From: Gammaproteobacteria bacterium HGW-Gammaproteobacteria-3
GTDB taxonomy: Bacteria > Pseudomonadota > Gammaproteobacteria > Methylococcales > Methylomonadaceae
Direction: 5' to 3'
Assembly: GCA_002843155.1 (NCBI GenBank)
Contig: PGZD01000009.1
Location: forward strand, 1 to 54,567
DNA length: 54,567 nucleotides
The notes under the pieces were generated by a model that worked only from the letters and a program-made list of their open reading frames with translations, searched no databases and was not told the DNA's origin. Made by a program: the position numbers and the translations under genes. Positions 1 to 8,159 of the stretch are shown in pieces; positions within the stretch are counted from its first letter, which is position 1, and every line of letters begins with the position of its first letter.

Positions 1-106
1 CAAACAGAGAAAGAAAGGCTGGAGGATGGGGAGAATCGATGGTGCGGAGAGGTGCTTTGGAAAGATGTGAAACGGGCGCAAACCCTTTAGAAACAAGGGG
101 AAAAAG

Positions 107-149
107 AAAACCCGTCACCCCGGAGAATGACCCCAGAGAGACGGGTTTG
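107..149 (-). terminator. Rho-independent terminator of ssrA
   Basis: On the minus strand, just past the tmRNA 3' end, AAACCCGTC pairs with GACGGGTTT around a loop of about 23 bases and is followed by TCTTTTT. The hairpin plus T-run, placed 12 bases after the CCA end, fits an intrinsic terminator for ssrA. Confidence 0.75.
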
Positions 150-160
150 TCTTTTCTAAA

Positions 161-554
161 TGGTGGAGGCGGCGGGGATTGAACCCGCGTCCGCAAGCAC
201 TCCGCCTAAAGCTCTACATGCTTATCCTGAACTTTTGATTTAACTGACCGCTACCCCGTCAGGCCAAGAAAGCTTTCAGCGATTCCGTAAGGTTTTAGCG
301 CATCAACTCCGGACAGGCGTCAGCGCGATCTTATGTAGTATGACCTCTGAGCGTCCCCGCCACCCCGAAAGGTTTTGCGGACTCTGCGCGCATAAGCACA
401 CACAGTCAAAGGAATGGTGCTGGTTTTAAGCAGCTAAAGCCATTGAGTAGTTTTCGTCATTTGCGAATACTTTTTTTCAGTAGGTTTTACGAGCTGTACT
501 GTGCTCGGCATGCACTCAAGGTTTTGCTACCCACGTCGAAGCCAGGTCGCCCCC
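161..554 (-). ncRNA. ssrA: tmRNA (transfer-messenger RNA)
   Basis: tmRNA rescues stalled ribosomes by adding a degradation tag. The minus strand starts with GGGGGCGACCTGGCTTCGAC, the conserved tmRNA 5' end, and finishes with CCGCCTCCACCA, giving an alanyl-tRNA-like acceptor stem with an encoded CCA. The T-arm sequence GGTTCAATCCCC equivalent is visible near 172-185. An internal reading frame at 464-426 (GCA resume codon to TAA) encodes the tag ANDENYSMALAA, ending in the usual hydrophobic LAA degron. The length of 394 nt is slightly above the E. coli RNA. A single-piece gene with no permutation. It lies downstream of, and in the same direction as, the two GTPase genes, but has its own plausible promoter and terminator. 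Confidence 0.95.
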
Positions 555-569
555 TTTTTGTGTTTATCG

Positions 570-598
570 ACAATAACAAAAAATTCAGTTTTTGGCAA
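570..598 (-). promoter_or_regulatory. Possible sigma-70 promoter of ssrA
   Basis: Minus strand: TTGCCA (598-593), a 17-base spacer, then TATTGT (575-570). The predicted transcript would begin some 6-8 bases upstream of the mature tmRNA 5' end, leaving a short leader for RNase P to remove. Both hexamers are imperfect, so this is tentative. Confidence 0.4.
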
Positions 599-629
599 GG
601 ATTGATTTACCAAAAACTAACAGTCATTG

Positions 630-2204
630 TCAGTCAATCAGCATTCGTTCCAGATCTTTATCGCTTGCCGCTGACCGAGCCGGACCATCGATGACGCAGT
701 CGGCCAAAATAGCTTCCACCTGGTTTATTAAGGCGCGCTGTTGTTTACGATTTTCGGCCAAAGCTTCGAGCACATCCGCTTCTATCAGCGCCATTGCATT
801 GACCAGACCTTTTTCGAGTCCCTTCAGCGCCGTTTTTTCCAGGGACGGTTGCAGTTTTTTCTGAATGAAAAACGGCACCAGCCAACTGATGGCAATCAGT
901 AAGGTGCTGTGTATCGCAAAGTCGGTACCCAGGTATTCCAGATGTTTCAGGCTGCTGTCATAAAAACCGGTCAGTAGTTGGTAGCCGACGCCGCTCATGG
1001 CGGCAAGCGGCAGCACTATTTCGCAAAAACACATCAATTTTAAGAAAAACCGCTGTATTTTGTTCCCGGGATTAGCCAATGCCTGTCTCATTCCAAGCTG
1101 GCTTTGCTCGATAACTATTTTCGCCGCTTTGCCGCGCGGGGCGCTCAATTGCTGTTTAAGCGGTCGTGTTGGCAGTTGTTTGGCCTCAGCCTGGATAAAA
1201 ATATCATCCAGGGCGTCCTCAAACAGGCTTTGCGCCCAATCGTCCCAGATTGCCAGGGAACCGTCGGCGGGTATTTTATTATGCTTGAGGTAAAAATTGG
1301 CCAGTTGTTTTATGGGCCAGACAAAACCTTTGTGCAGGGTTTCGGTCGTTTGCTGCCAGCGCTTTTGCCAGATGCTATCCAAACCCAGACTTTCTCTGTC
1401 ACTGCCCAGGATAGCAAGGCAAGCCGTCAATCGCTGGCGTAGCGCATCGGTACGAACCTGAGTGCTTCGAGTATTGAGTTGTTTAATGGTGTTTTCGTTG
1501 GCCAGAGATTCAACTTTGCTGCGTAATGCGTCAAATTCGTCCTCTTTGTCTTCAATGCAGATCGTTCTGAAAATCAAGGGATCATCAAAACCTGCCAACC
1601 CCAACTGTTTTTTGAAATCATCAAATTGCACGGCATCTCCTTTGTCCCACTGGTTCAGCACAAAGAGCCAGGCATGTCGGTTACCTTCAGCCTGTAACAT
1701 ACGCCAGGCTTTATTGTCCCGATAGCGCTCGGGACTGACCACATAGATCAGCAAATCAATGTAGGGCAGCCAGGCCTGGACAATTTCCTTGTTGTGCTGT
1801 TCGGTACTGTCAAAATCCGGCATATCGATCCAGATCAGGTGTTTTTTGGTGTCGTCATCATGATAGGCTGTTTTGATCTGTTCCAGCGGCAACATTTCCG
1901 GCAGTTGCTGCATTTGCAGGCTGCGATGATGATACAGCGTCACTTCTTTTGACGTGGGGCGCTCCACGCCGGTGCGGGCGATGGCTTGTCCCGCCAGCCG
2001 GTTCAGCAATGAGCTTTTACCGACGCCGGTGCCGCCCATAAAAGCCACCATCAGTGGGCGCCCCTGCCCCAGCAGCGCTTGCGGCGTTCTGGCGTCAATA
2101 TCGAGTAACTCCTGCGCCGCAGCTTGGTTAATCCAGCCCGCATCTGCCGCCTGCCCGGCCCAGTTTTTTGTTTTTGCGACCAATTCAGAGTAATCGTAAT
2201 CCAT
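630..2204 (-). CDS. Large membrane-associated GTPase (dynamin/Era-like)
   Basis: 524 aa. A P-loop GGTGVGKS (residues 57-64), a G3-like DMPDFD (127-132) and a G4 NQWD (184-187) mark an N-terminal GTP-binding domain. The middle is mostly helical. Around residues 395-450 there are two hydrophobic stretches (CEIVLPLAAMSGVGYQLL and STLLIAISWLVPFFI) that could be a membrane hairpin, as in dynamin-like or YcjX/EngA-related membrane GTPases. The gene starts inside the end of the upstream GTPase gene (20-base overlap), so the two are co-translated. Substrate and role are unknown. Membrane remodelling, stress protection or a paired-GTPase switch are all possible and none is shown by the sequence. Confidence 0.85.
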   Translation of the reverse strand: MDYDYSELVAKTKNWAGQAADAGWINQAAAQELLDIDARTPQALLGQGRPLMVAFMGGTGVGKSSLLNRLAGQAIARTGVERPTSKEVTLYHHRSLQMQQLPEMLPLEQIKTAYHDDDTKKHLIWIDMPDFDSTEQHNKEIVQAWLPYIDLLIYVVSPERYRDNKAWRMLQAEGNRHAWLFVLNQWDKGDAVQFDDFKKQLGLAGFDDPLIFRTICIEDKEDEFDALRSKVESLANENTIKQLNTRSTQVRTDALRQRLTACLAILGSDRESLGLDSIWQKRWQQTTETLHKGFVWPIKQLANFYLKHNKIPADGSLAIWDDWAQSLFEDALDDIFIQAEAKQLPTRPLKQQLSAPRGKAAKIVIEQSQLGMRQALANPGNKIQRFFLKLMCFCEIVLPLAAMSGVGYQLLTGFYDSSLKHLEYLGTDFAIHSTLLIAISWLVPFFIQKKLQPSLEKTALKGLEKGLVNAMALIEADVLEALAENRKQQRALINQVEAILADCVIDGPARSAASDKDLERMLID

Positions 2205-3924
2205 GAGGCTTTTGTTTGAGCTGCTGTTCCGCCGCCTGCAATTGCTCCGGCGTCAGGTTGAAATAGGTATCGTAGACTAATTGCTGAGGCAATTGATATA
2301 AAGTGCGCTGTAACTGTTCAATCAACAGAGTTTGCCTGACTGTTTGAAGTTGTTGTTGTTTCAATTCGGTTTCCACCTTGCCGACATACGTTCCGATGGC
2401 GCTTTCCGCCAACAAGGAGGTCACCGACAACATGGCCGGTGTAATAATCAGATCATGCAGGCCGATACCGCCGGCATAGAACGACAGGGCGACGGCGGCG
2501 GCATCGGTGCTGACCCGGGTCGCGCGCAGACTGTTCAAGACTGCGGGCTGTTTTTGCAATTGGTGGTATAAACGAAAAGCGGCGGCGTCGACTTCCTGCT
2601 GAAACTGTTCATGATAGCGGTTGGCCGCCGAACTGTATTCAGCCAATAACGCTTGACGCCGAGCGCGCAGTAAACCGACGGATGCTTTCCACCACTGATT
2701 GCCGTAATTTTGTTCGGCTTTATCCAATAATTTATCAGCCAGTTGGATCAACAAATGTTCCGCCAATTGATTCAGTAACACCACTTCCTGACTGCTGTCC
2801 GCCAGACGCAGTTTTCGTGAACCCAGTCTGAACAATTGTTTCACCGGCCAGGTCAGGACTTTGCGCGTATTGGCCAGCACCCTGGCCAGACCCGGGATTT
2901 CAAGCAAATTGAGCAATGCGGCCATTGCGTTTTGAAAAGTCTCGTAATGATGCGGATGGTTCAGGTAATCGCGTTGGTACTGATGCAGGGCCTGTTTGAT
3001 CAATTCATCTATCAACATTCGCCATTCATGCACAGCCTGATGTTCGGCGGCGATTGGCTCCAGCCAGTTTTGCCAGTGTTGCTTCAGATAATCCTGAAGC
3101 CGCGCATCATTTTTATCGCGCTTGAGCCCCCGTGGCAAAGCCCGCATACTGCCTGCCAGAGCATCCGGCACAGCAAGCGCGACCGGATGCTTTTGATACA
3201 ACAAGGGCACTATGGCAGGCAACTCATCGCTTCGTGCTTGCCGCCATTTTTGCTTTAATGACTCTATAACAATCGTTTCGGAGCCTTCCACCAGTTTGTT
3301 GATGCAAATAAGCGTGGGTTGTTGCAAAGCTTGAATGGAAGACATCAAGTCCCAAACCGATTGGTCGGCATATTTTTCCTTGCTGACGACCAGGATAATA
3401 ACATCGGCCAGGGCCAGTGTGCGTATCAAAGCTTCACTGTAGCCTGCAGCATCGATCGAATCAAAATCGGGTGTATCCCAAATAACGCAAGCAGGCAGCA
3501 ATGTCGATCTGCCGGTATTTTCGCTGAGCGCATAGCAATCATAGCGGTCTTTACTGAGTTGGACCGGGCTTACTTGCTGAAAGCGTCCGAAATACTGTTG
3601 CAAGTCACTGCATCGATCATGGCTCAGGCCGTTACAAAAGCCTTGGGAGTGGACGGTATAACCGGCCAAGGGACTGACTCCTGCGTCCTGGCTGTTCAGC
3701 AGCAGATTGACCAATGTGCTCTTACCCGCTTGCGTTGGCCCGACAACCGCTATTTGCAAGGGATGTTCGGGGTTCCTGTTGAGTAAATCACCTTTTCTTA
3801 TCAAGGCTTCAGCCAGAATTTGCTGATCGATCCGTTGCTGGTAGACTGACCGAACCGATTCACTTTTTATGTATTGCGAAATGGTTTGATAGCGCTGTTT
3901 TAATAATTGAATAAATTCCAGCAT
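2185..3924 (-). CDS. Large GTPase, partner of the downstream GTPase
   Basis: 579 aa. The GTPase core shows P-loop GPTQAGKST (62-70), G3 DTPDFDS (150-156) and G4 INKLVE (about 208-213). The long C-terminal part is helical and Gln-rich, with one weakly hydrophobic glycine-rich stretch near residues 475-515 (ALSFYAGGIGLHDLII and following). The G3 motif DxPDFDS is shared with the next gene, so the two are diverged members of one GTPase group rather than unrelated neighbours. The promoter should lie in the 110-base gap shared with the divergent lipoprotein gene at 4035. Function not recognised. Confidence 0.85.
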   Translation of the reverse strand: MLEFIQLLKQRYQTISQYIKSESVRSVYQQRIDQQILAEALIRKGDLLNRNPEHPLQIAVVGPTQAGKSTLVNLLLNSQDAGVSPLAGYTVHSQGFCNGLSHDRCSDLQQYFGRFQQVSPVQLSKDRYDCYALSENTGRSTLLPACVIWDTPDFDSIDAAGYSEALIRTLALADVIILVVSKEKYADQSVWDLMSSIQALQQPTLICINKLVEGSETIVIESLKQKWRQARSDELPAIVPLLYQKHPVALAVPDALAGSMRALPRGLKRDKNDARLQDYLKQHWQNWLEPIAAEHQAVHEWRMLIDELIKQALHQYQRDYLNHPHHYETFQNAMAALLNLLEIPGLARVLANTRKVLTWPVKQLFRLGSRKLRLADSSQEVVLLNQLAEHLLIQLADKLLDKAEQNYGNQWWKASVGLLRARRQALLAEYSSAANRYHEQFQQEVDAAAFRLYHQLQKQPAVLNSLRATRVSTDAAAVALSFYAGGIGLHDLIITPAMLSVTSLLAESAIGTYVGKVETELKQQQLQTVRQTLLIEQLQRTLYQLPQQLVYDTYFNLTPEQLQAAEQQLKQKPHGLRLL

Positions 3925-4034
3925 ATTGAAGTGGCTTAGGTTTATACTTACCCGGTATTTTACTTAGTTTGGTAAGCATACGTCACACATAATTAAAAGA
4001 ACAGATCATCACCAAACATTCGAGGTTAAACTTT

Positions 4035-4457
4035 ATGAGGAATCTATCCGCTTTTTTTCTGATCGTTGCCACTTTCTCTCTACTCGGCTGCGGCAAAGCA
4101 GACCAAATCAACGGGCACAACAGCCGCACCGCTTACCGTTCGGTTAAGGTTCTGAAAGAGCGTTTGCCGCCCGAAAAAAGAATCGAATTTGAAGTGTCTT
4201 TCTGGACCATTCGCGACGCCTTCCCCGACACCGATGCTTTCCTGAGCCAGGTTGACGGCAAAAATCCCAATGAAATTATAATCATAGGGCGTGAAATTTA
4301 TCAACACCGCAAAAACCAGGGTTTTGAAGCTTATGATAAATATCAATCCTGGGAAGACATGATTGCCCAGTTCAGCAAGGAGCGTTTGCAGCAAGACCGA
4401 ACAACCAAAGCGGACAGAATCAAAGAAAAAGCCAACGACGTACTTTACAAGTTGTAG
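4035..4457 (+). CDS. Small lipoprotein (DUF6694-like)
   Basis: 140 aa with a short signal peptide ending in a lipobox (LLGC, Cys at residue 19), so a lipid-anchored envelope protein. The mature part is charged and helical, with IDG/ING followed by a conserved-looking segment that resembles the DUF6694 lipoproteins of Gammaproteobacteria; this family assignment is from memory and tentative. No enzymatic motif is seen. It is divergent from the GTPase operon and convergent with the DUF2959 gene, from which it is separated by only 10 bases. Confidence 0.75.
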   Translation: MRNLSAFFLIVATFSLLGCGKADQINGHNSRTAYRSVKVLKERLPPEKRIEFEVSFWTIRDAFPDTDAFLSQVDGKNPNEIIIIGREIYQHRKNQGFEAYDKYQSWEDMIAQFSKERLQQDRTTKADRIKEKANDVLYKL

Positions 4458-4467
4458 GCCAAGCTTA

Positions 4468-5151
4468 TTAATTCCGACCCGGATTGGGCAGGGTTTTAGG
4501 CTCGATCAGGCTGGCGACAAACTGGTTGGCCTCCAGAATGGTTTGCTCCATGACCTTGATCAAGAGCGATAAATCCGCGCTTATTTCAATAAACTCATGT
4601 TCGAGCGCGGCAATAGCCTGGGCATTGAGATTATGCTTGAGAAACAAAACCTGATCCTTGAAGGCCGCCAACACCGGCAGCACTTTGCTCTCCGCGCGCC
4701 GCATCGACTTGACCAAGCGCGCATAATGTTGCCGGGACAGCTTCAATTGCTGCCTGCTGCGCGATTTTAAAGCGTTATTGCTGTATTCATTGAGTTCCGA
4801 CGCCCATTCGGCGAACAAGGCGTCACTGACTTCTTCAATCGCCCGAATCCTGTTGCCGACATTGTCGGCCCTGGCTTTACAAAAATCATATTGCTGCTGC
4901 AACAGTTTATATTTATATTCCAGACTGGTATCGTCAATAATGACGATGGTCTTGAACCGTTGCAAAGCGCCTTCAAAATGCACCTTGGTTTCTTCCAGGC
5001 TCTCGCAAGCCTGCGAGACATGATGTACTACAATATTGCGTTTAGGCTCGCCCAGCGTTTCCTTGGCGTAATAATAAGCGCCGCGCAGCTTTTTTGAAAA
5101 AAACTGCCTGAACAAATTAAACACGCTTTGACTCAGACTCTTGTTCAGCAT
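4468..5151 (-). CDS. DUF2959 family protein, last gene of cofactor operon
   Basis: 227 aa, almost entirely helical with heptad-like patterns, suggesting long coiled coils. It shares blocks DALFAEW, RRAE and FKDQVxxLKHNLNAQAIA with the DUF2959 lipoprotein at 18228, so the two are paralogues. Unlike that protein, it has no lipobox; its N-terminus (FNLFRQFFSKKLRGAYYYAKE) is basic and amphipathic. The start codon overlaps the stop of the MfnE-like kinase gene (ATGCTGA, 5145-5151), so translation is coupled to the methylofuran genes. DUF2959 has no established function that I know of. A scaffold or envelope role is only a guess. Confidence 0.85.
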   Translation of the reverse strand: MLNKSLSQSVFNLFRQFFSKKLRGAYYYAKETLGEPKRNIVVHHVSQACESLEETKVHFEGALQRFKTIVIIDDTSLEYKYKLLQQQYDFCKARADNVGNRIRAIEEVSDALFAEWASELNEYSNNALKSRSRQQLKLSRQHYARLVKSMRRAESKVLPVLAAFKDQVLFLKHNLNAQAIAALEHEFIEISADLSLLIKVMEQTILEANQFVASLIEPKTLPNPGRN

Positions 5152-5702
5152 GACAGTGAATCTTTATTGATAATCGTTATTTTATAGGTTGCTTGCGCAG
5201 TAAACCGAGGCAATGCCGGATCGACAATACCGCGCCCGGCCAAGGCTTCAATGTCGGCGTCAGCCGCAACTTTCGCCGATTTTACTAAGACCAGCTCCTG
5301 TGCTCCCAGTTCAGTCGCCAGCCACGCGGCCAGACTATCCGAGGTAATATCCCAACTAGCGGCGATGTCTGCGGCATCCAAAGCGGAGATAGCGGGCGAC
5401 CACAGCGCAATTCGACCGGCCGCGAGCGCGCTTCTGATGGCGGCGACCGAGCCTTTCATCTGCAATGCCGGTTGCAGCGCTTTAAACAGCAAGGCCATTT
5501 GCTGCATGGCCAGAATCGCCATGTGATGCGCGGATACCTCGTCAAAACCCCAGCGTTGCTGTGCAAGACGCACCTGTTCGGCAAACAGGCCGCCGCCCGG
5601 CACAATGACGAGCCCTTGTCGATTTTGTTTGATGACCCTATCCAGGCAGATCATCAAGTCGCCCGAGCGTTCGAGGCTGCCGCCGATTTTAACCACTTTC
5701 AT
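5145..5702 (-). CDS. Amino acid kinase family protein, MfnE-like
   Basis: 185 aa. Begins VVKIGGSL (Lys/Gly-rich nucleotide loop of the amino acid kinase fold), followed by VIVPGGGLFAEQVR and a late ITSDSLAAWLA segment and VLVKS, all typical of this fold, though the protein is shorter than aspartate or glutamate kinases. In archaea the family member MfnE phosphorylates aminomethylfuran-methanol phosphate to the diphosphate during methanofuran synthesis; bacterial homologues occur with H4MPT genes. The start overlaps the pabB stop as ATGA (5699-5702), and the end overlaps the DUF2959 gene. The assignment to methylofuran synthesis rests on fold plus context. Confidence 0.75.
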   Translation of the reverse strand: MKVVKIGGSLERSGDLMICLDRVIKQNRQGLVIVPGGGLFAEQVRLAQQRWGFDEVSAHHMAILAMQQMALLFKALQPALQMKGSVAAIRSALAAGRIALWSPAISALDAADIAASWDITSDSLAAWLATELGAQELVLVKSAKVAADADIEALAGRGIVDPALPRFTAQATYKITIINKDSLSC

Positions 5703-7072
5703 TGAACCTGAAACGCCTCCAGCAAGGCTAGCATGGCGGCGGCTTTATCGAAAGTTTCCTGGTATTCATCGGCCATCACCGAATCATTGACGATGCCGCC
5801 ACCGGCCCAAAAACGAATCGTACCGCTTGAGTGCACCAGGGTTCTGATAGCGATATTGGTGTCCATGTTGCCATCGAAACCGATATAACCGATGGCGCCG
5901 CAATAAACGCCGCGCCGGTGCGACTCCAGTTCTTCGATGACCTGCATTGCCCTGACTTTGGGCGCGCCGGTAATCGAACCGCCGGGAAAGCAGCTTTTCA
6001 ACAAATCCAGGGCATGACGCCCTGCATCCAGCACGCCGGTAACGGTACTGACCAGATGATGCACTGTGGCATAACTTTCGATAGCGAACAATTCCGGAAC
6101 CTGAACCGAACCTTTTTGACAGGTTTTACTGATGTCGTTGCGCAGTAAATCGACAATCATGACATTTTCCGCACGGTCCTTTTTGCTGTTTTGCAGTTGC
6201 CGCACTTGCTCAAAGTCTTTGGCGGCATTCTTTTTTCGCGGGCGCGTGCCTTTTATGGGCTTGGTTTCGACCAGCCTGCCGGACACTTTTAAAAAGCGTT
6301 CAGGCGAAGAGCTCAAGATTTGCACTCCGGGCATGTTCAGGTAGGCACTGAACGGCGCCGCATTGAGCTTGCGCAATTTTAAATACGCCTGCCAGGGGTC
6401 GCCTTGGCAGGGCGCGCTGAAACGCTGCGCCAGATTGATCTGATAACAATCGCCTTCTTTCAGATAATGCTTGATCCGGCCGATAGCGGCGGCATAGCGC
6501 GACCTGTCCATATTGGCCTCGATTGACCCTGTCACTTGAAAACTTGAATTTCGGCAGGGCTTTGGCAACCGACTGAAACGTTCGGTCAAAACTTTACGCT
6601 GGCTGTCATCGAGCAATCCGACCAAATAGCTTTGTCGCTTCAGGTGATCGACTATCACGGCCCAGGCATAAATGCCGACAGCCATTTGTGGGATATTTTC
6701 CGCATCCTGACTGATAGCGGGCAATTTTTCCAGGCGCCGGGCCAGATCGTAGCCGAAATAACCGATGGCGCCACCCTTGAAAGGCACGTCGGCAATGCCC
6801 GGCATTTCGGGCAAAAGCTGCTGTTTTACCAAAGTAAACGGATCGTCCGTCGAGGTGGTTGCAAGGTGTTTGTGCGTTACCGTTGTAATATCGCCGCAGG
6901 TCAGCAAGGTGCAGACCGGCTCGGTCGCCAGAATATCGTAGCGCCCCTGCTTACTCAGTGGATAGCCGCTATCGAGAAAAACAGACCAAGGGTGACCTGC
7001 AATCGGCGCAAACAATTCGGCGCTGTTTTCAAAGTAAGGAAGCGATTGAATAATGGGTTTTGACACCGGCAT
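5699..7072 (-). CDS. pabB: Aminodeoxychorismate synthase component I
   Basis: 457 aa, the usual PabB length. PabB uses ammonia and chorismate to make 4-amino-4-deoxychorismate, the precursor of p-aminobenzoate. The chorismate-binding domain shows GDCYQINLAQRF, SSSPERFL, ETKPIKGTRPR and PGGSITGAPKVRAM. The Lys in PIKGT is the nucleophile that marks PabB; anthranilate synthase TrpE has Ala there (PIAGT). pABA feeds both folate and tetrahydromethanopterin, which explains its place between MfnF- and MfnE-like genes. It lies 40 bases after the MfnF-like gene and overlaps the kinase gene by 4 bases. No glutamine amidotransferase domain is fused; a PabA is expected elsewhere. Confidence 0.92.
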   Translation of the reverse strand: MPVSKPIIQSLPYFENSAELFAPIAGHPWSVFLDSGYPLSKQGRYDILATEPVCTLLTCGDITTVTHKHLATTSTDDPFTLVKQQLLPEMPGIADVPFKGGAIGYFGYDLARRLEKLPAISQDAENIPQMAVGIYAWAVIVDHLKRQSYLVGLLDDSQRKVLTERFSRLPKPCRNSSFQVTGSIEANMDRSRYAAAIGRIKHYLKEGDCYQINLAQRFSAPCQGDPWQAYLKLRKLNAAPFSAYLNMPGVQILSSSPERFLKVSGRLVETKPIKGTRPRKKNAAKDFEQVRQLQNSKKDRAENVMIVDLLRNDISKTCQKGSVQVPELFAIESYATVHHLVSTVTGVLDAGRHALDLLKSCFPGGSITGAPKVRAMQVIEELESHRRGVYCGAIGYIGFDGNMDTNIAIRTLVHSSGTIRFWAGGGIVNDSVMADEYQETFDKAAAMLALLEAFQVQ

Positions 7073-7112
7073 TTATAGAGTCATCTTGATAGAGAAAGTA
7101 TATTCCTGGGCA

Positions 7113-8159
7113 TCAGCAAGCGCCGGATGCCGACAGCGCAATCGCTATGGCCGGTGCGCAATCGGCCGGAGTAGAGGCCGATTGTACGCAAGTTTGCGGC
7201 AGCAAGTCGTTAAAATCGACATAATCATGCCCCAATCCGGCCGCCAGTTGCTTGACCAAAAACCGGCCCACGCCCGCGCCTACAAAAGGCTCTTGCGGCA
7301 ACAGTCGGCCCCGGGCCGCATGACTTTTACAACTTTGCGCGATTTTATCCAACTGCCGGGCACGAAGATCGAAAGCCAATTGCCGCCAGTCATCGAAATC
7401 AAAATCAGCGTATTCGCAGCCTATCATGCGGGCCAGACGGCGGGCGCTGGCGCTGACGGTTTTGGCGCCGCCGTCGGCGCTTTCGGCCTGGTCATGCGCT
7501 TCGTTCAACTCGCCGGTGAGCCGATAGACATCGGCCATGGTCGCAAAATATTCCGCCATTAAACCGACTTTACACGCTTTAAACAAGACCTCCTGCGCCA
7601 CCGCCATCACCGCAGTGCGGACAATGCCGGTATAAACCAGCTCAAAGGACACCAGCCGCTGATAATCCGTCAACCCTTGCGCCTGAACCCGGCCTTCACT
7701 GAACAAAATAATATCCGTGGTGGTGCTACCGATATCGACCAACAGGCCTTTGCCCAATTTACCGGCGGCATAAGATGCGCTGGCCAGCCAGTTGGCTGAA
7801 GCGATGGCGCTGTAATGTTCGGGTAACACCGCTCGCGCCGACAAGATTCCAAGACGGCCTGCATAAACCCACAAATCGGCGACCGGCAACAGCGTCGATA
7901 GCGCGGCTATAATAGTCTCGACACCCTGCTCCCGGTGATCGAACAGATCGACCAGTTCGCCGGTCATAGTGACGACATGCCGACAAGGCACTTTCGGCAA
8001 TTCGGCCTGCAAAGTTTTGACGGCCTTCTCCAGCCAATTCATGCCTTTCCATAACGGACAAGGCTGCTGCATGACTTTCAGCACGCTGCCATCAGCATCG
8101 ACAACAGCCGCCTTGAGATGCGCGCCGCCAATATCCCAGCCGATATTATAGTGAGGCAT
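7113..8159 (-). CDS. H4MPT-linked hydantoinase/oxoprolinase-family protein, MfnF-like
   Basis: 348 aa. Two glycine-rich phosphate motifs of the ASKHA/hydantoinase fold are clear: GWDIGGAHLKAA near the N-terminus and VDIGSTTTDI near residue 145. This matches the family long described as a probable H4MPT-linked C1 transfer pathway protein. Its archaeal member MfnF condenses the furan diphosphate with glutamyl-tyramine in methanofuran synthesis; bacterial methylofuran carries tyrosine instead, so the acceptor here probably differs. The start lies within the end of the upstream ATP-grasp gene (14-base overlap). An Ala/Ser-rich tail closes the protein. It is one of the best C1-metabolism markers in the window. 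Confidence 0.82.
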   Translation of the reverse strand: MPHYNIGWDIGGAHLKAAVVDADGSVLKVMQQPCPLWKGMNWLEKAVKTLQAELPKVPCRHVVTMTGELVDLFDHREQGVETIIAALSTLLPVADLWVYAGRLGILSARAVLPEHYSAIASANWLASASYAAGKLGKGLLVDIGSTTTDIILFSEGRVQAQGLTDYQRLVSFELVYTGIVRTAVMAVAQEVLFKACKVGLMAEYFATMADVYRLTGELNEAHDQAESADGGAKTVSASARRLARMIGCEYADFDFDDWRQLAFDLRARQLDKIAQSCKSHAARGRLLPQEPFVGAGVGRFLVKQLAAGLGHDYVDFNDLLPQTCVQSASTPADCAPAIAIALSASGAC

